DNA of 64,000 nt, taken from CAVQEG01 sp963711465. Lineage in GTDB: Bacteria > Bacteroidota > Ignavibacteria > OLB7. The position numbers were made by a program, and so were the translations under genes. Position 1 is the first letter of the stretch. Each line of letters opens with the position of its first letter. Positions 25,172-33,110 of this stretch are shown here, piece after piece. The stretch covers positions 806,001 to 870,000 of the forward strand of contig CAVQEG010000001.1 in NCBI GenBank assembly GCA_963711465.1. The letters are read 5' to 3'. The notes under the pieces were generated by a model. It ran no database searches. It was not told the origin of the DNA and worked only from the letters and a program-made list of their open reading frames with translations.

Positions 25172-25981
25172 ATGAAGTCAGCAGTACTTGCCATCGCACT
25201 CCTGGTTGTCGCGTCGCCGCTGTGGGCACAGGTGACAGTCGACCCAAGCATTCCGGACGCGCAGCTGACCCAGGAGCAGGCGGAAGTCCGCCTCACGCAG
25301 TGGCGCAACAAGGTCGACGACCTGCAGCGCCAGCTCGACGCAATCAACTCTGAAACCGCGCAGGCACGACAGCAGCTCACGTCGATCCAGTCGGACATCG
25401 ACGCGTGCAACAAGGAGCTCTACGCGCTCGTCGGCGCAACGTCGGCCGACGTGGACAACTTCCGCCAGCGCCTTGGCCGTATCGCCAATCGCGTTCAGGA
25501 AATGAGCCACCTCTCGGATGATCAGCTTGCCGGCATGAACGCCGAGATCACGAGTCTCGAGAACGAACTCAATGGAATGCGTCGAGAAAAAATCGCGCTG
25601 CTTCCGGAGTTCTATAATCGGATCATCGATATCGCGCGGCAGATCAAGGGACTGCGGCGTGAGCGCGCTACCGGTACCTACACCGTCGGTACCTGGCAGG
25701 AGGATCGCGACTGTCTGTGGAACATCGCCAAGCGGGAAACCATCTACGGTAATGCCCAGTTGTGGCCGAAGATCTGGCAGGCCAACACCGACCAGATTCG
25801 CAACCCCGATCTGATCTTCCCGGGTCAGGTGCTCAAGATTCCGCCGAAGGCGCCGATGACCGATCAGGAAGAGCGGGCGGCCCGACTCTACTACCGTCAC
25901 AAGCGCGCTGCCTCGGGTCGGACGACGACCTACCGTCGCACCGAAACCGTCGAGCAGCAGGAGGCCGGAAGCGGCAAGTGA
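25172..25981 (+). CDS. Periplasmic coiled-coil protein with LysM domain
   Basis: The 269-residue product has a signal peptide (MKSAVLAIALLVVASPLWAQ). A coiled coil follows at about 35-165, where the N-terminal half has LTQWRNKVDDLQRQLDAINS. The LysM module at about 178-228 reads TYTVGTWQEDRDCLWNIAKR, with QLWPKIWQANTDQIRNPDLI and FPGQVLKIPP. LysM binds peptidoglycan. The Cys in DCLWNIA occupies a usual Thr/Ser position. It lies 101 bases after the small lipoprotein gene and is followed by a strong terminator. Confidence 0.85.
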   Translation: MKSAVLAIALLVVASPLWAQVTVDPSIPDAQLTQEQAEVRLTQWRNKVDDLQRQLDAINSETAQARQQLTSIQSDIDACNKELYALVGATSADVDNFRQRLGRIANRVQEMSHLSDDQLAGMNAEITSLENELNGMRREKIALLPEFYNRIIDIARQIKGLRRERATGTYTVGTWQEDRDCLWNIAKRETIYGNAQLWPKIWQANTDQIRNPDLIFPGQVLKIPPKAPMTDQEERAARLYYRHKRAASGRTTTYRRTETVEQQEAGSGK

Positions 25982-26050
25982 ACCGACCTCCGTACCTGCG
26001 GACGGCACCTGCCGGCGCTGATCGCAGGTTCGTGACGCCAGCTATCCTCT

Positions 26051-26095
26051 GGGAGCTCTCCGACAGACAGCCGTCGGAGAGCTCCCATTTTGTTG
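26051..26095 (+). terminator. Rho-independent terminator after the LysM gene
   Basis: GGGAGCTCTCCGAC (26051-26064) pairs perfectly over 14 bases with GTCGGAGAGCTCCC (26073-26086) around an eight-base loop. The T-rich tail ATTTTGTTG follows. Confidence 0.92.
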
Positions 26096-26167
26096 TTCAC
26101 CCTCACGTCAACCGCTCCAATGGTCCCCGAAGGGACGCGCGCAGCGGCGAAGCGCTATTTTATCGTG

Positions 26168-27136
26168 ATGGAAACCGTTGAGAAGACCGTGCGGCTCGGT
26201 GGCGTCGATCAGCTCGCATTTCTGGGATTCAACGACGCCAACCTCGCCGTTCTTGAGAATCGGTTCGATTCGGTCATCACCGTTCGCGGTGAGGTCGTCC
26301 TGCTGCGCGGTGAACCCGCAGAGATCGAGACGATCGAGAAGGTCATCAACGAGATGATCTACATGGTCCAGCGCAACGGCACGCTGCAACCCAAGGATGT
26401 GGAAACGATCGTCGACCTGGTCACCGGCGGCACGGCGGAACAGCAGCTGCAGGGTCAGGATCTCGATGAGATCATCCTCATCGCCCGCGACACCGTCATC
26501 AAGGCACGAGGAGATCGACAGAAGGATTATTACCGAAAGGCGCGTGAAAACGACATCGTCTTCTCGATCGGACCGGCCGGCACCGGCAAGACCTATCTGG
26601 CCGTCGCAATGGCCGTCGCGGCCTGGCGGAACCGCGAAGTGACCAAACTCGTGCTCGCGCGGCCGGCCGTGGAAGCAGGTGAGAGTCTCGGCTTCCTCCC
26701 CGGCGACCTCAAGGAGAAGATCGATCCCTACCTGCGACCGCTGTATGACGCGCTGGACGACATGATCTCGTCGGACAAGCTCAAGGGAATGCTCGAAAAG
26801 CGTGGAATCGAGGTGGTTCCCCTCGCCTATATGCGCGGCCGGACGCTCAATAACGCGTTCGTCATTCTCGATGAGGCGCAGAACACCACGCCGATGCAGA
26901 TGAAAATGTTCCTGACCCGACTCGGAGCCAATTCACGCGCGATCATCACAGGCGATCTCACGCAGATCGACCTGCCAAAGAACGTCGAGAGCGGGTTGAT
27001 TCAGGCGGAGCGAATTCTCCGCGGGATCGACGGCATCGCATTCGTCTACTTCGAGAAGTCCGACGTGGTGCGGCACCGACTCGTCAAGGACATCATCCAG
27101 GCGTACGAGGATCACGGTATCACCGGCGCCGTCTGA
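26168..27136 (+). CDS. PhoH family P-loop ATPase
   Basis: The 322-residue protein has a KH-like N-terminal part (ITVRGEVVLLRGEPAEIETI) and a PhoH ATPase core with Walker A SIGPAGTGKTYLAVAMA and Walker B NAFVILDEAQNT, then RLGANSRAIITGDLTQIDLP. PhoH-like proteins are ATPases or helicases linked to RNA turnover and often sit next to ybeY, which is absent here. The ATG at 26168 gives METVEKTVRLGG; the in-frame start at 26090 lies inside the upstream terminator. cdaA follows after 18 bases. Confidence 0.9.
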   Translation: METVEKTVRLGGVDQLAFLGFNDANLAVLENRFDSVITVRGEVVLLRGEPAEIETIEKVINEMIYMVQRNGTLQPKDVETIVDLVTGGTAEQQLQGQDLDEIILIARDTVIKARGDRQKDYYRKARENDIVFSIGPAGTGKTYLAVAMAVAAWRNREVTKLVLARPAVEAGESLGFLPGDLKEKIDPYLRPLYDALDDMISSDKLKGMLEKRGIEVVPLAYMRGRTLNNAFVILDEAQNTTPMQMKMFLTRLGANSRAIITGDLTQIDLPKNVESGLIQAERILRGIDGIAFVYFEKSDVVRHRLVKDIIQAYEDHGITGAV

Positions 27137-27154
27137 GGGTAATTCACGAACGGC

Positions 27155-28096
27155 ATGGACCTGTCGCTGGAACTCTTCCGGGTGGGATTTCTCACGGTGA
27201 CGATCGCCGATCTGATCGACATCGCCATCGTGACCTTCGTGCTCTACCGACTCTACGCGGTGATGCGGGGCACGATCGCCTCGCAGATCTTCATCGGTCT
27301 GATCCTCATCACCGGCGTCGCGGTTGCCTCCGAGGCGCTCGACATGAAGCTCCTCAGCTGGATTCTTCGCACCGTCGGCGACATCTGGGTGATCGCTCTG
27401 ATCATCATTTTTCAGCCCGAACTCCGCAGAATCCTGCTGCTGATCGGACGCAATGGTCTGTTCACACCGCTGCAGCGCTTTGATGTCACCGCGACCATCG
27501 ACGAACTGCTGCAGGCTGCCGAAGAGCTCTCGCTCCGACGGTTCGGTGCACTCATCGTTCTGACGCGCTCGAGTGACATTTCCCTCAACGTCGACACCGG
27601 CGTCCCGATCGATGCGCGATTGACCAAGGAGATGCTCATCTCCATTTTCAATCCGAAGTCGCCACTGCATGACGGTGCGGTGGTGGTCAATGGGGAGGAA
27701 ATTCGATTCGCTCGCGTGATCCTTCCCCTCTCGCCGGTGACGCTCGCGGCCGACGTCAGTCTCGGCACCCGCCATCGGGCGGGACTCGGAATCAGCGAGC
27801 AGGCCGATGTGTTCGTGATCATCGTCAGCGAGGAGACGTCGAACGTCAGCTACGCCCGAGAGGGTCGGCTCTACTACGATCAGACGCTCGAAAGTCTCCG
27901 CCTGGCCCTTCTCGACGTGTTTGAAGTTGCCGGCGAAGATGACCACCCGACCCCGTGGGATCGCATCAAACACTTCCTCGGCGGTCGCCCCCGCGGTGGG
28001 CGACGTGGCAATCCCGCCAAACGCGACACCGCTACGGCAATGGTCCGTGGCGACCGCACCGAATTGCAACGAAGTGGGAAACCTACCAGTGTCTGA
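27155..28096 (+). CDS. cdaA: Diadenylate cyclase CdaA (membrane-bound)
   Basis: The 313-residue enzyme makes the second messenger c-di-AMP from two ATP. Three membrane helices occupy residues 10-90, followed by the DAC domain at about 100-265 with the catalytic SPLHDGAVVVNGE (the DGA motif) and LGTRHRAGLGIS (the RHR motif). The C-terminal 45 residues are basic and Gly/Arg-rich. No cdaR or glmM lies beside it; instead phoH precedes and pcm overlaps its stop. It probably acts in cell-wall or osmotic homeostasis, as in other bacteria. Confidence 0.92.
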   Translation: MDLSLELFRVGFLTVTIADLIDIAIVTFVLYRLYAVMRGTIASQIFIGLILITGVAVASEALDMKLLSWILRTVGDIWVIALIIIFQPELRRILLLIGRNGLFTPLQRFDVTATIDELLQAAEELSLRRFGALIVLTRSSDISLNVDTGVPIDARLTKEMLISIFNPKSPLHDGAVVVNGEEIRFARVILPLSPVTLAADVSLGTRHRAGLGISEQADVFVIIVSEETSNVSYAREGRLYYDQTLESLRLALLDVFEVAGEDDHPTPWDRIKHFLGGRPRGGRRGNPAKRDTATAMVRGDRTELQRSGKPTSV

Positions 28097-28781
28097 ACTT
28101 CCCAGCGATCCCTCGACTGCGACCGCCCGCAGTAATCTCGTGGAAGTGCTCCGCGAGCATGGAATCACCGACGAACTCGTGCTCGCCGCCATCGGTCGCG
28201 TCCCGCGCGAGCGGTTCATTCCCGCTGCATTTCGTCATCGTGCGTACGAAGATGACGCGCTGCCGATCCACTGCAGTCAGACCATTTCGCAGCCCCGCAC
28301 CGTTGCCACGATGTCACAGCTGCTCGAGGCGGAGCCGGGCATGAAGGTGCTGGAGATCGGTACCGGCAGCGGCTATCAGGCGGCGGTGCTCTACGCAATG
28401 GGACTGCGCGTGTTCACCGTCGAACGCCATCGAGACCTGCTCGACCTTGCGCTCGCCCGATTGGAATCCGCCGGCTGCCAGGTCTCGGCCCGTCATGGCG
28501 ACGGAACGCTCGGCTGGAGTGCCGCGGCGCCGTTCGACAGAATTCTCGTGACGGCCGGCGCACCCGATATCCCCTCGACACTGCTGAAACAGCTGGCCCC
28601 GGATGGGCGATTGATCATTCCCGTCGGTGATATCGACGCTCAGACGATGCAGGTGGCCATCCGTCAGGGTGAACGCAGTGAGTACGACGTGTTCGATTAT
28701 GGTCCGTTCAAATTCGTCCCGTTGGTCGGTCGCAAGGGCTGGCAGAGTCGCGACGTGCCGTCAGAACACAGACCGCAGTGA
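28089..28781 (+). CDS. pcm: Protein-L-isoaspartate O-methyltransferase
   Basis: The 230-residue SAM-dependent enzyme repairs isoaspartyl residues in aged proteins. Signatures are PRERFIPAAFRHRAYEDDAL, the Ser/Thr pocket QTISQPRTVATM, and motif I MKVLEIGTGSGYQAAVLYAM, with motif II/III PFDRILVTAGAPDIPSTLL. I chose GTG at 28089 because it gives VSELPSDPS just before the conserved part and overlaps the cdaA stop by eight bases. An upstream in-frame ATG at 27921 would run deep inside cdaA. Confidence 0.9.
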   Translation: MSELPSDPSTATARSNLVEVLREHGITDELVLAAIGRVPRERFIPAAFRHRAYEDDALPIHCSQTISQPRTVATMSQLLEAEPGMKVLEIGTGSGYQAAVLYAMGLRVFTVERHRDLLDLALARLESAGCQVSARHGDGTLGWSAAAPFDRILVTAGAPDIPSTLLKQLAPDGRLIIPVGDIDAQTMQVAIRQGERSEYDVFDYGPFKFVPLVGRKGWQSRDVPSEHRPQ

Positions 28782-29728
28782 CGTCTGACTCGACGAACCC
28801 ACCGCCGATCGGCGTTATACTGGGTCCAACCGCCTCGGGCAAGAGCGCCCTGTCCCTTCGGATTGCCGAACGGTTCCCCCGCGTGGAAATCGTCTCGGCC
28901 GACTCACGCCAGATTTACCGCGGTCTCGACATAGGAACCGCGACGCCGACACGGGATGAGCTTCGCGCCGTTCGCCACCACATGATCGACATCATTGAAG
29001 CGGATCAGCCGTTCTCCGCCGGTGACTATGCGGTGCGCGCGCGGCGGATTATCGAAACGATTCTGAAGGAGGGAGGCATACCACTCGTCGTCGGCGGTTC
29101 CGGCTTCTACGTTCGCGCTCTGTTCGAAGGGCTCGGCGCGCCGGCCGTCGACGCAGATGTCTATCAATCGCTCCTGGAGCGCGAGCAATCCGAGGGAGCC
29201 GATGCGTTACGGCATGAGCTCGAACGGATCGATCCGCGCGCTGCCGCGCAGCACGCTGCAAACAACCGGGTCAAGACGTTCCGGGCCCTTGCATGCTACT
29301 ACCAGACGGGAACGCGCTACAGCGACTTCATCATGGCTGCGTCGATTCCTCCGTGGACGCACGAACCGGTGTATGTGGCGATTGCTCGCGAGCGATCCCG
29401 ATTGTATCGCACGATCGACGATCGCGTCGTTGATATGCTCGAGCGGGGCCTGCTGGAAGAGACCAGAGGCGTGCTCGCGCGCGGCGTCGATCCGCAGGCA
29501 CCCGGACTTCGGACGGTGGGATACCGTCAGGTGATCGATATGCTGGAGGGGAGGATCGGCGGCGATGAGATGGTGAAGCAGATACAGCGCGCGACGCGTC
29601 GCTACGCGAAGCGCCAGATGACGTGGTTGAAAGGAATGCAAAACGTGGTGTGGATCTCGCCGTCCGACGAAGGGCGAGAACTGCAGGCGGCAATCGAAGC
29701 GCTCGGCCCATCGCTGGATCGCGGGTAA
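28778..29728 (+). CDS. miaA: tRNA dimethylallyltransferase MiaA
   Basis: The 316-residue enzyme prenylates A37 of tRNAs reading UNN codons. It has the P-loop GVILGPTASGKSALSLRIA, the ADSRQIYRGLDIGTATPT motif, HHMIDIIEADQPFSAGDYA and the C-terminal RYAKRQMTWLKGM. Translation starts at GTG 28778, overlapping the pcm stop by four bases. Together with cdaA and pcm it forms a tightly coupled run. Confidence 0.95.
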   Translation: MTSDSTNPPPIGVILGPTASGKSALSLRIAERFPRVEIVSADSRQIYRGLDIGTATPTRDELRAVRHHMIDIIEADQPFSAGDYAVRARRIIETILKEGGIPLVVGGSGFYVRALFEGLGAPAVDADVYQSLLEREQSEGADALRHELERIDPRAAAQHAANNRVKTFRALACYYQTGTRYSDFIMAASIPPWTHEPVYVAIARERSRLYRTIDDRVVDMLERGLLEETRGVLARGVDPQAPGLRTVGYRQVIDMLEGRIGGDEMVKQIQRATRRYAKRQMTWLKGMQNVVWISPSDEGRELQAAIEALGPSLDRG

Positions 29729-29769
29729 ATGCCCTCCGGCGGGCGGGGTTCGCAGCGAGAAAAAAAAGA

Positions 29770-29799
29770 ACGCGCCCCGACAGTGCTGCCGGGGCGCGT
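29770..29799. terminator. Bidirectional terminator between miaA and the minus-strand membrane gene
   Basis: ACGCGCCCCG pairs perfectly with CGGGGCGCGT around a ten-base loop. On the minus strand it is followed by TCTTTTTTTT, a strong T-tract ending the 29886-31079 gene. On the plus strand the tail is only T/C-rich. Confidence 0.9.
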
Positions 29800-29885
29800 C
29801 TGGTCTTCTGTTCTGCCTGAGGGGTGAAGGGGAGTCGTCTCCACCTTCCAACTGGCATCGGCCGGTCCAACGATCCGGCCGGCCG

Positions 29886-31079
29886 TCACGCCTGAGGCGG
29901 CTGGTCGCTCGAAGCGTTGATCTGGCGGTTGCCGAACATCTGCGCCATGGCGTCCTCGATCTTCTCGCGGATAACCTTCTCGGTGATCTCGCGACTGGTC
30001 TCGGCGGTGATGTACTCTGCGACGGCGCGCTGCGCCACCTGGATGATGTACTCCCGGTTGGCACCCGTGAGCGCATCGGCCATACGCTGGAGGTTGTCGG
30101 TCTGGCGCTGGATGTAATCGACCATCGATGCCAGGTCGCGCTGCTGCTGCTGCGAGGTACGGACGAGATTGATGAGTTCGTACTTCTGGCCTTCGGAACT
30201 CTCCTCGAGGTTGCGGATGAGCTTGTCCATGCGCTGTTCCTCTTCAGTATAGAAGAGCGTCACGGCCAGCATGCAGAGCATTGTGAATTCGAGCGAGATG
30301 GCGAAGAGGAGCACCGACGGCTTGGTCGGGGGAATGAACTTCAGACCGCGGATACCGATGACGACGATCAGGAACGCGGCGCCGCCGTAGGCGAATCCCT
30401 GAACGTTGTTCGAATACCGCTCGGCGAAGTGCCGGGTCATGTACAGTCGCAGTCCCTTGAAGACGAGAAGCTTGTTGCGCCTCCACTGGTTGGCCGCACG
30501 CACGTCCTCGATTTCGTTGACGATGACCGGACCGAACTCCTTCTCGATGGGCGAGAGATCGTCCTTGGAGTTGGCGGAGGTGACGCGCTCGATTTCCTCG
30601 CGCGAGACCTTGTCGCCGGTCTGATCGTCGATCGTTGCGATCGTGTGGAAGATGGTGCGTTCGATCTTGTTGGCCAGCAGTCCGATCGACCGCGGGAGCA
30701 TCGCGGTGATGAGGATGGCTGCGATGAAGCCAAAGCCGAGCGAGAAGATGATGAAGGTGATGATCGGATCGATGATCACCGGCTCCTCACCGAGCTTCTC
30801 ATTGTAGGCAAGCCAGGACGACGCCGGCTTGTAGTAGCCATCCTTTTCGATCGACCGTGCCTTGCCGGTCATGTCGAGCATGAACTCGGTGGGTTCGTCG
30901 ACCATGAGATCCTTCGCATTCGACTGCATCTCGGGTGGAGCGAAGAAGGACACGATCACGCTCTTGAACGCGGGCCTGATGGCGTACGTCTGGAACGCAT
31001 AGACACCGGCGAACATGACTGCGAGAAAGACCAGCCAGTGCACGATAGTGCCGTTATACTTCTCGTTGTTGGTGCTCAT
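29886..31079 (-). CDS. Inner-membrane protein with four helices and coiled coil (unknown)
   Basis: The 397-residue protein has a first membrane helix at about 12-32, a periplasmic loop of about 70 residues (FFAPPEMQSNAKDLMVDEPT), a second helix at about 105-128, and two more at about 230-285 (FAYGGAAFLIVVIGIRGLKF and VLLFAISLEFTMLCMLAVTL). A Gln/Arg-rich coiled coil follows at about 290-345 and an acidic-basic helical tail. I do not recognise a family; the layout is loosely like MotA/ExbB proteins but no diagnostic motif was found. It is monocistronic, with a strong terminator behind it and a long gap before ssb. Confidence 0.7.
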   Translation of the reverse strand: MSTNNEKYNGTIVHWLVFLAVMFAGVYAFQTYAIRPAFKSVIVSFFAPPEMQSNAKDLMVDEPTEFMLDMTGKARSIEKDGYYKPASSWLAYNEKLGEEPVIIDPIITFIIFSLGFGFIAAILITAMLPRSIGLLANKIERTIFHTIATIDDQTGDKVSREEIERVTSANSKDDLSPIEKEFGPVIVNEIEDVRAANQWRRNKLLVFKGLRLYMTRHFAERYSNNVQGFAYGGAAFLIVVIGIRGLKFIPPTKPSVLLFAISLEFTMLCMLAVTLFYTEEEQRMDKLIRNLEESSEGQKYELINLVRTSQQQQRDLASMVDYIQRQTDNLQRMADALTGANREYIIQVAQRAVAEYITAETSREITEKVIREKIEDAMAQMFGNRQINASSDQPPQA

Positions 31080-31481
31080 GTCTGCGTTTCGATTCGTGGA
31101 ATAGAATGACTCCCGTGCCAGAAGACCTCTGGATCAGGCAACGTGAAGGCACAGAAAAAACGGTAAAAACGTAGAAAGGTAGGCTGAGATATGAGCAATG
31201 GGACGATGAGTGAGCACACTTGAGTCGGGCCTCGTTGCAGCGACGATGAGGGCAACTCCATCGTTTACCATGCTGCGGCCGTTCAGCAGTTGCGAAAGAT
31301 ACGGCCCCGTGTTGTTGACTCCAACATCTTTTAAACAATGTGCAAACGTACGAATTTCGCTCGGTATCGCCGGATTTTGGTGCCGTGACGGCCTCTTGTG
31401 TCGGGACATGGGCAGGGGTATATTTCTCCTACCCGATAGCACGAAGCCACACACAATAATGTCATTTCCCGAGGTATTCCC
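31080..31481. other. 402-base divergent intergenic region upstream of ssb
   Basis: The region separates the minus-strand membrane gene from ssb. It is richer in A and T than its surroundings in two places: 31156-31175 (A-rich, likely promoter side of the minus gene) and 31308-31352. The ssb promoter is listed separately. Short ORFs here lack ribosome sites or protein-like composition, so I call no gene. Confidence 0.4.
31396..31426 (+). promoter_or_regulatory. Putative ssb promoter, -33 TTG and -7 TATATTTC
   Basis: TTG at 31396-31398 lies 20 bases before TATATTTC at 31419-31426, close to the Bacteroidota TTTG-N19-TAnnTTTG pattern. The ssb start codon is 55 bases further on. Confidence 0.5.
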
Positions 31482-31949
31482 ATGGGACGCAGTCTCAACG
31501 AGGTCAATCTCATTGGCCGAATCCAGCCCAACGATCCCGAGCTCCGCTACACGCAGGGCGGACAGGCGGTGTGCAACTTCAAAATGGTGACCGACGAGAG
31601 CTACAAGGATCGCGACGGCAATCTGGTTGAGCGAGCCGAGTGGCACCAGATCGTCTTCTGGGGCCGAGGCGGCGAAATCATCCACCAGTACATGAAGAAG
31701 GGGAGCCGGATCTTCGTCAAGGGACGCCTGCAGACCCGCAAGTACGAGGATCGTGAAGGTCAGACGCGGTATACCACCGAGATCGTCGGTAACGACTTCG
31801 TCTTCCTCGATGGCGCTCCCGGAAGCGAACAGGCTGGCAATGGCAGCGACTATTCGCAGGTGCCCCAGAGCGGGAGCCCCGCACGAAGCACGTCGAATTC
31901 CTCCCCGTCGAGCCAGTCGGCCGTCGAGGAGGACGATCTGCCGTTCTGA
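31482..31949 (+). CDS. ssb: Single-stranded DNA-binding protein
   Basis: The 155-residue protein has an N-terminal OB fold (SLNEVNLIGRIQPNDPELRY, WHQIVFWGRGGEIIHQYMKK, GSRIFVKGRLQTRKYEDREG), a Ser/Gly-rich linker and the acidic tip EEDDLPF, which recruits RecO, RecQ, polymerase and other partners. Homotetramers coat single-stranded DNA. ATG 31482 is preceded by a weak GAGG. It is followed by two tandem hairpins. Confidence 0.95.
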   Translation: MGRSLNEVNLIGRIQPNDPELRYTQGGQAVCNFKMVTDESYKDRDGNLVERAEWHQIVFWGRGGEIIHQYMKKGSRIFVKGRLQTRKYEDREGQTRYTTEIVGNDFVFLDGAPGSEQAGNGSDYSQVPQSGSPARSTSNSSPSSQSAVEEDDLPF

Positions 31950-31964
31950 GTTCGCCGTACATTG

Positions 31965-32022
31965 GCCGGTCGTCCCGACCGGCAGCGATTCCGTGGCCCC
32001 GGGGAAGCTCCCCGGGGCCACG
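31965..32022 (+). terminator. Two tandem hairpins after ssb
   Basis: The first pairs GCCGGTCG with CGACCGGC around three bases (31965-31983). The second pairs CGTGGCCCCGGGGA with TCCCCGGGGCCACG around three bases (31992-32022), a perfect 14-base stem. A weak tail CGTTGT follows. Confidence 0.85.
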
Positions 32023-32112
32023 TCGTTGTAACGCGCGATTGTCTCCCGTTCCCGGTTGCGACGAAACGCTCAGCAACGTCCAGCAGACACGGTATCGAAC
32101 GAAATTGGCCGA

Positions 32113-33084
32113 ATGAAGAAAACCACTCGTGCTCAGGAAATCCGCGTCGGAGCCGCCGCCGTCTTGGCTCTGCTCGCTCTCGTCGGCGGCATTCTGTGGG
32201 GACGCGGCGTCGGGATGCGCGTCTCCGGCCGCACCATCACCATGCAGTTCGATGAGGTCAGTGGTCTCGGCCTCGGTGCCCCCGTCACCTGGCGCGGCGT
32301 CAGAATGGGTACCGTCACCGACATCGCCGTCCGTCCGACTGGAGTGCGAGTGCAGGCGACCGTCGAGAACGGACTCCCGCTGCGGCGGGACGCGAAGGCC
32401 GAGATCCTGAGCGCCGAGATTACCGGCGGACGTTCCGTCAGCATCGCGCCGGGCAACGCCGACGAGCTATTGCCGCCCGGTGCCGTCATCCCGGGCTTCA
32501 CCCAGCCAAGTGTCGCCTCACTGCTAGAGAACGCCGGAACCATGTCCGAACAGGCGACCCGGCTGCTCACGCGAATCGATTCCACCGTGGCGTCCGTCCA
32601 GCGCCTCGTCGAGGACCCGACACTTCGCGACAACCTGCGGCAGTCCGCCACCGATCTGGCGAGTGCAGCGTCGGCATCGCGATCGCTCGTCGATGGCAAT
32701 CGCCAGTCCATCGAACACATGGTAAATCAACTGACGACGAGCGTTGCACGACTCCACGACCTCGTCGCCGACGCGTCGCCGACGCTCAGACGGGCGATCA
32801 ATGCTACCGCCGATGCCACCGATGATGCGCGCTCGATCACCAAACGCGCCGGAACGACGGTCAGCCGCGTCGACAGCGTGGTCGCACATGCCGACGTCCT
32901 CCTGAGTGAGCTCACCGCAATGGTCGATTCAGTGCGCAATGGAAAGGGCGTGGCGGGACGATTGATCGGCGATGAGGAGTTCGCTCGAAAACTCGAGCGG
33001 ACACTGGACGATACGCAGGCGCTGATTCGAAATATTCAGCGTAACGGGGTGAACCTGAATATCGGTCTCGGCAGACGGCCCTGA
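32113..33084 (+). CDS. MCE/MlaD-family lipid-transport protein
   Basis: The 323-residue protein has an N-terminal membrane anchor (residues 14-30), one MCE/MlaD domain (about 38-120: VSGRTITMQFDEVSGLGLGA, VTWRGVRMGTVTDIAV, the strand ITGGRSVSIAPGN), and a long helical C-terminal part that may form a tunnel or coiled coil. MCE proteins carry lipids across the periplasm with an MlaE/MlaF ABC transporter. Neither partner gene is adjacent. The ATG at 32113 gives MKKTTRAQEIRVG before the anchor. It converges on the aminotransferase gene. Confidence 0.87.
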   Translation: MKKTTRAQEIRVGAAAVLALLALVGGILWGRGVGMRVSGRTITMQFDEVSGLGLGAPVTWRGVRMGTVTDIAVRPTGVRVQATVENGLPLRRDAKAEILSAEITGGRSVSIAPGNADELLPPGAVIPGFTQPSVASLLENAGTMSEQATRLLTRIDSTVASVQRLVEDPTLRDNLRQSATDLASAASASRSLVDGNRQSIEHMVNQLTTSVARLHDLVADASPTLRRAINATADATDDARSITKRAGTTVSRVDSVVAHADVLLSELTAMVDSVRNGKGVAGRLIGDEEFARKLERTLDDTQALIRNIQRNGVNLNIGLGRRP

Positions 33085-33110
33085 GTCCGGATGACTCCTG
33101 GCGCGGATGC

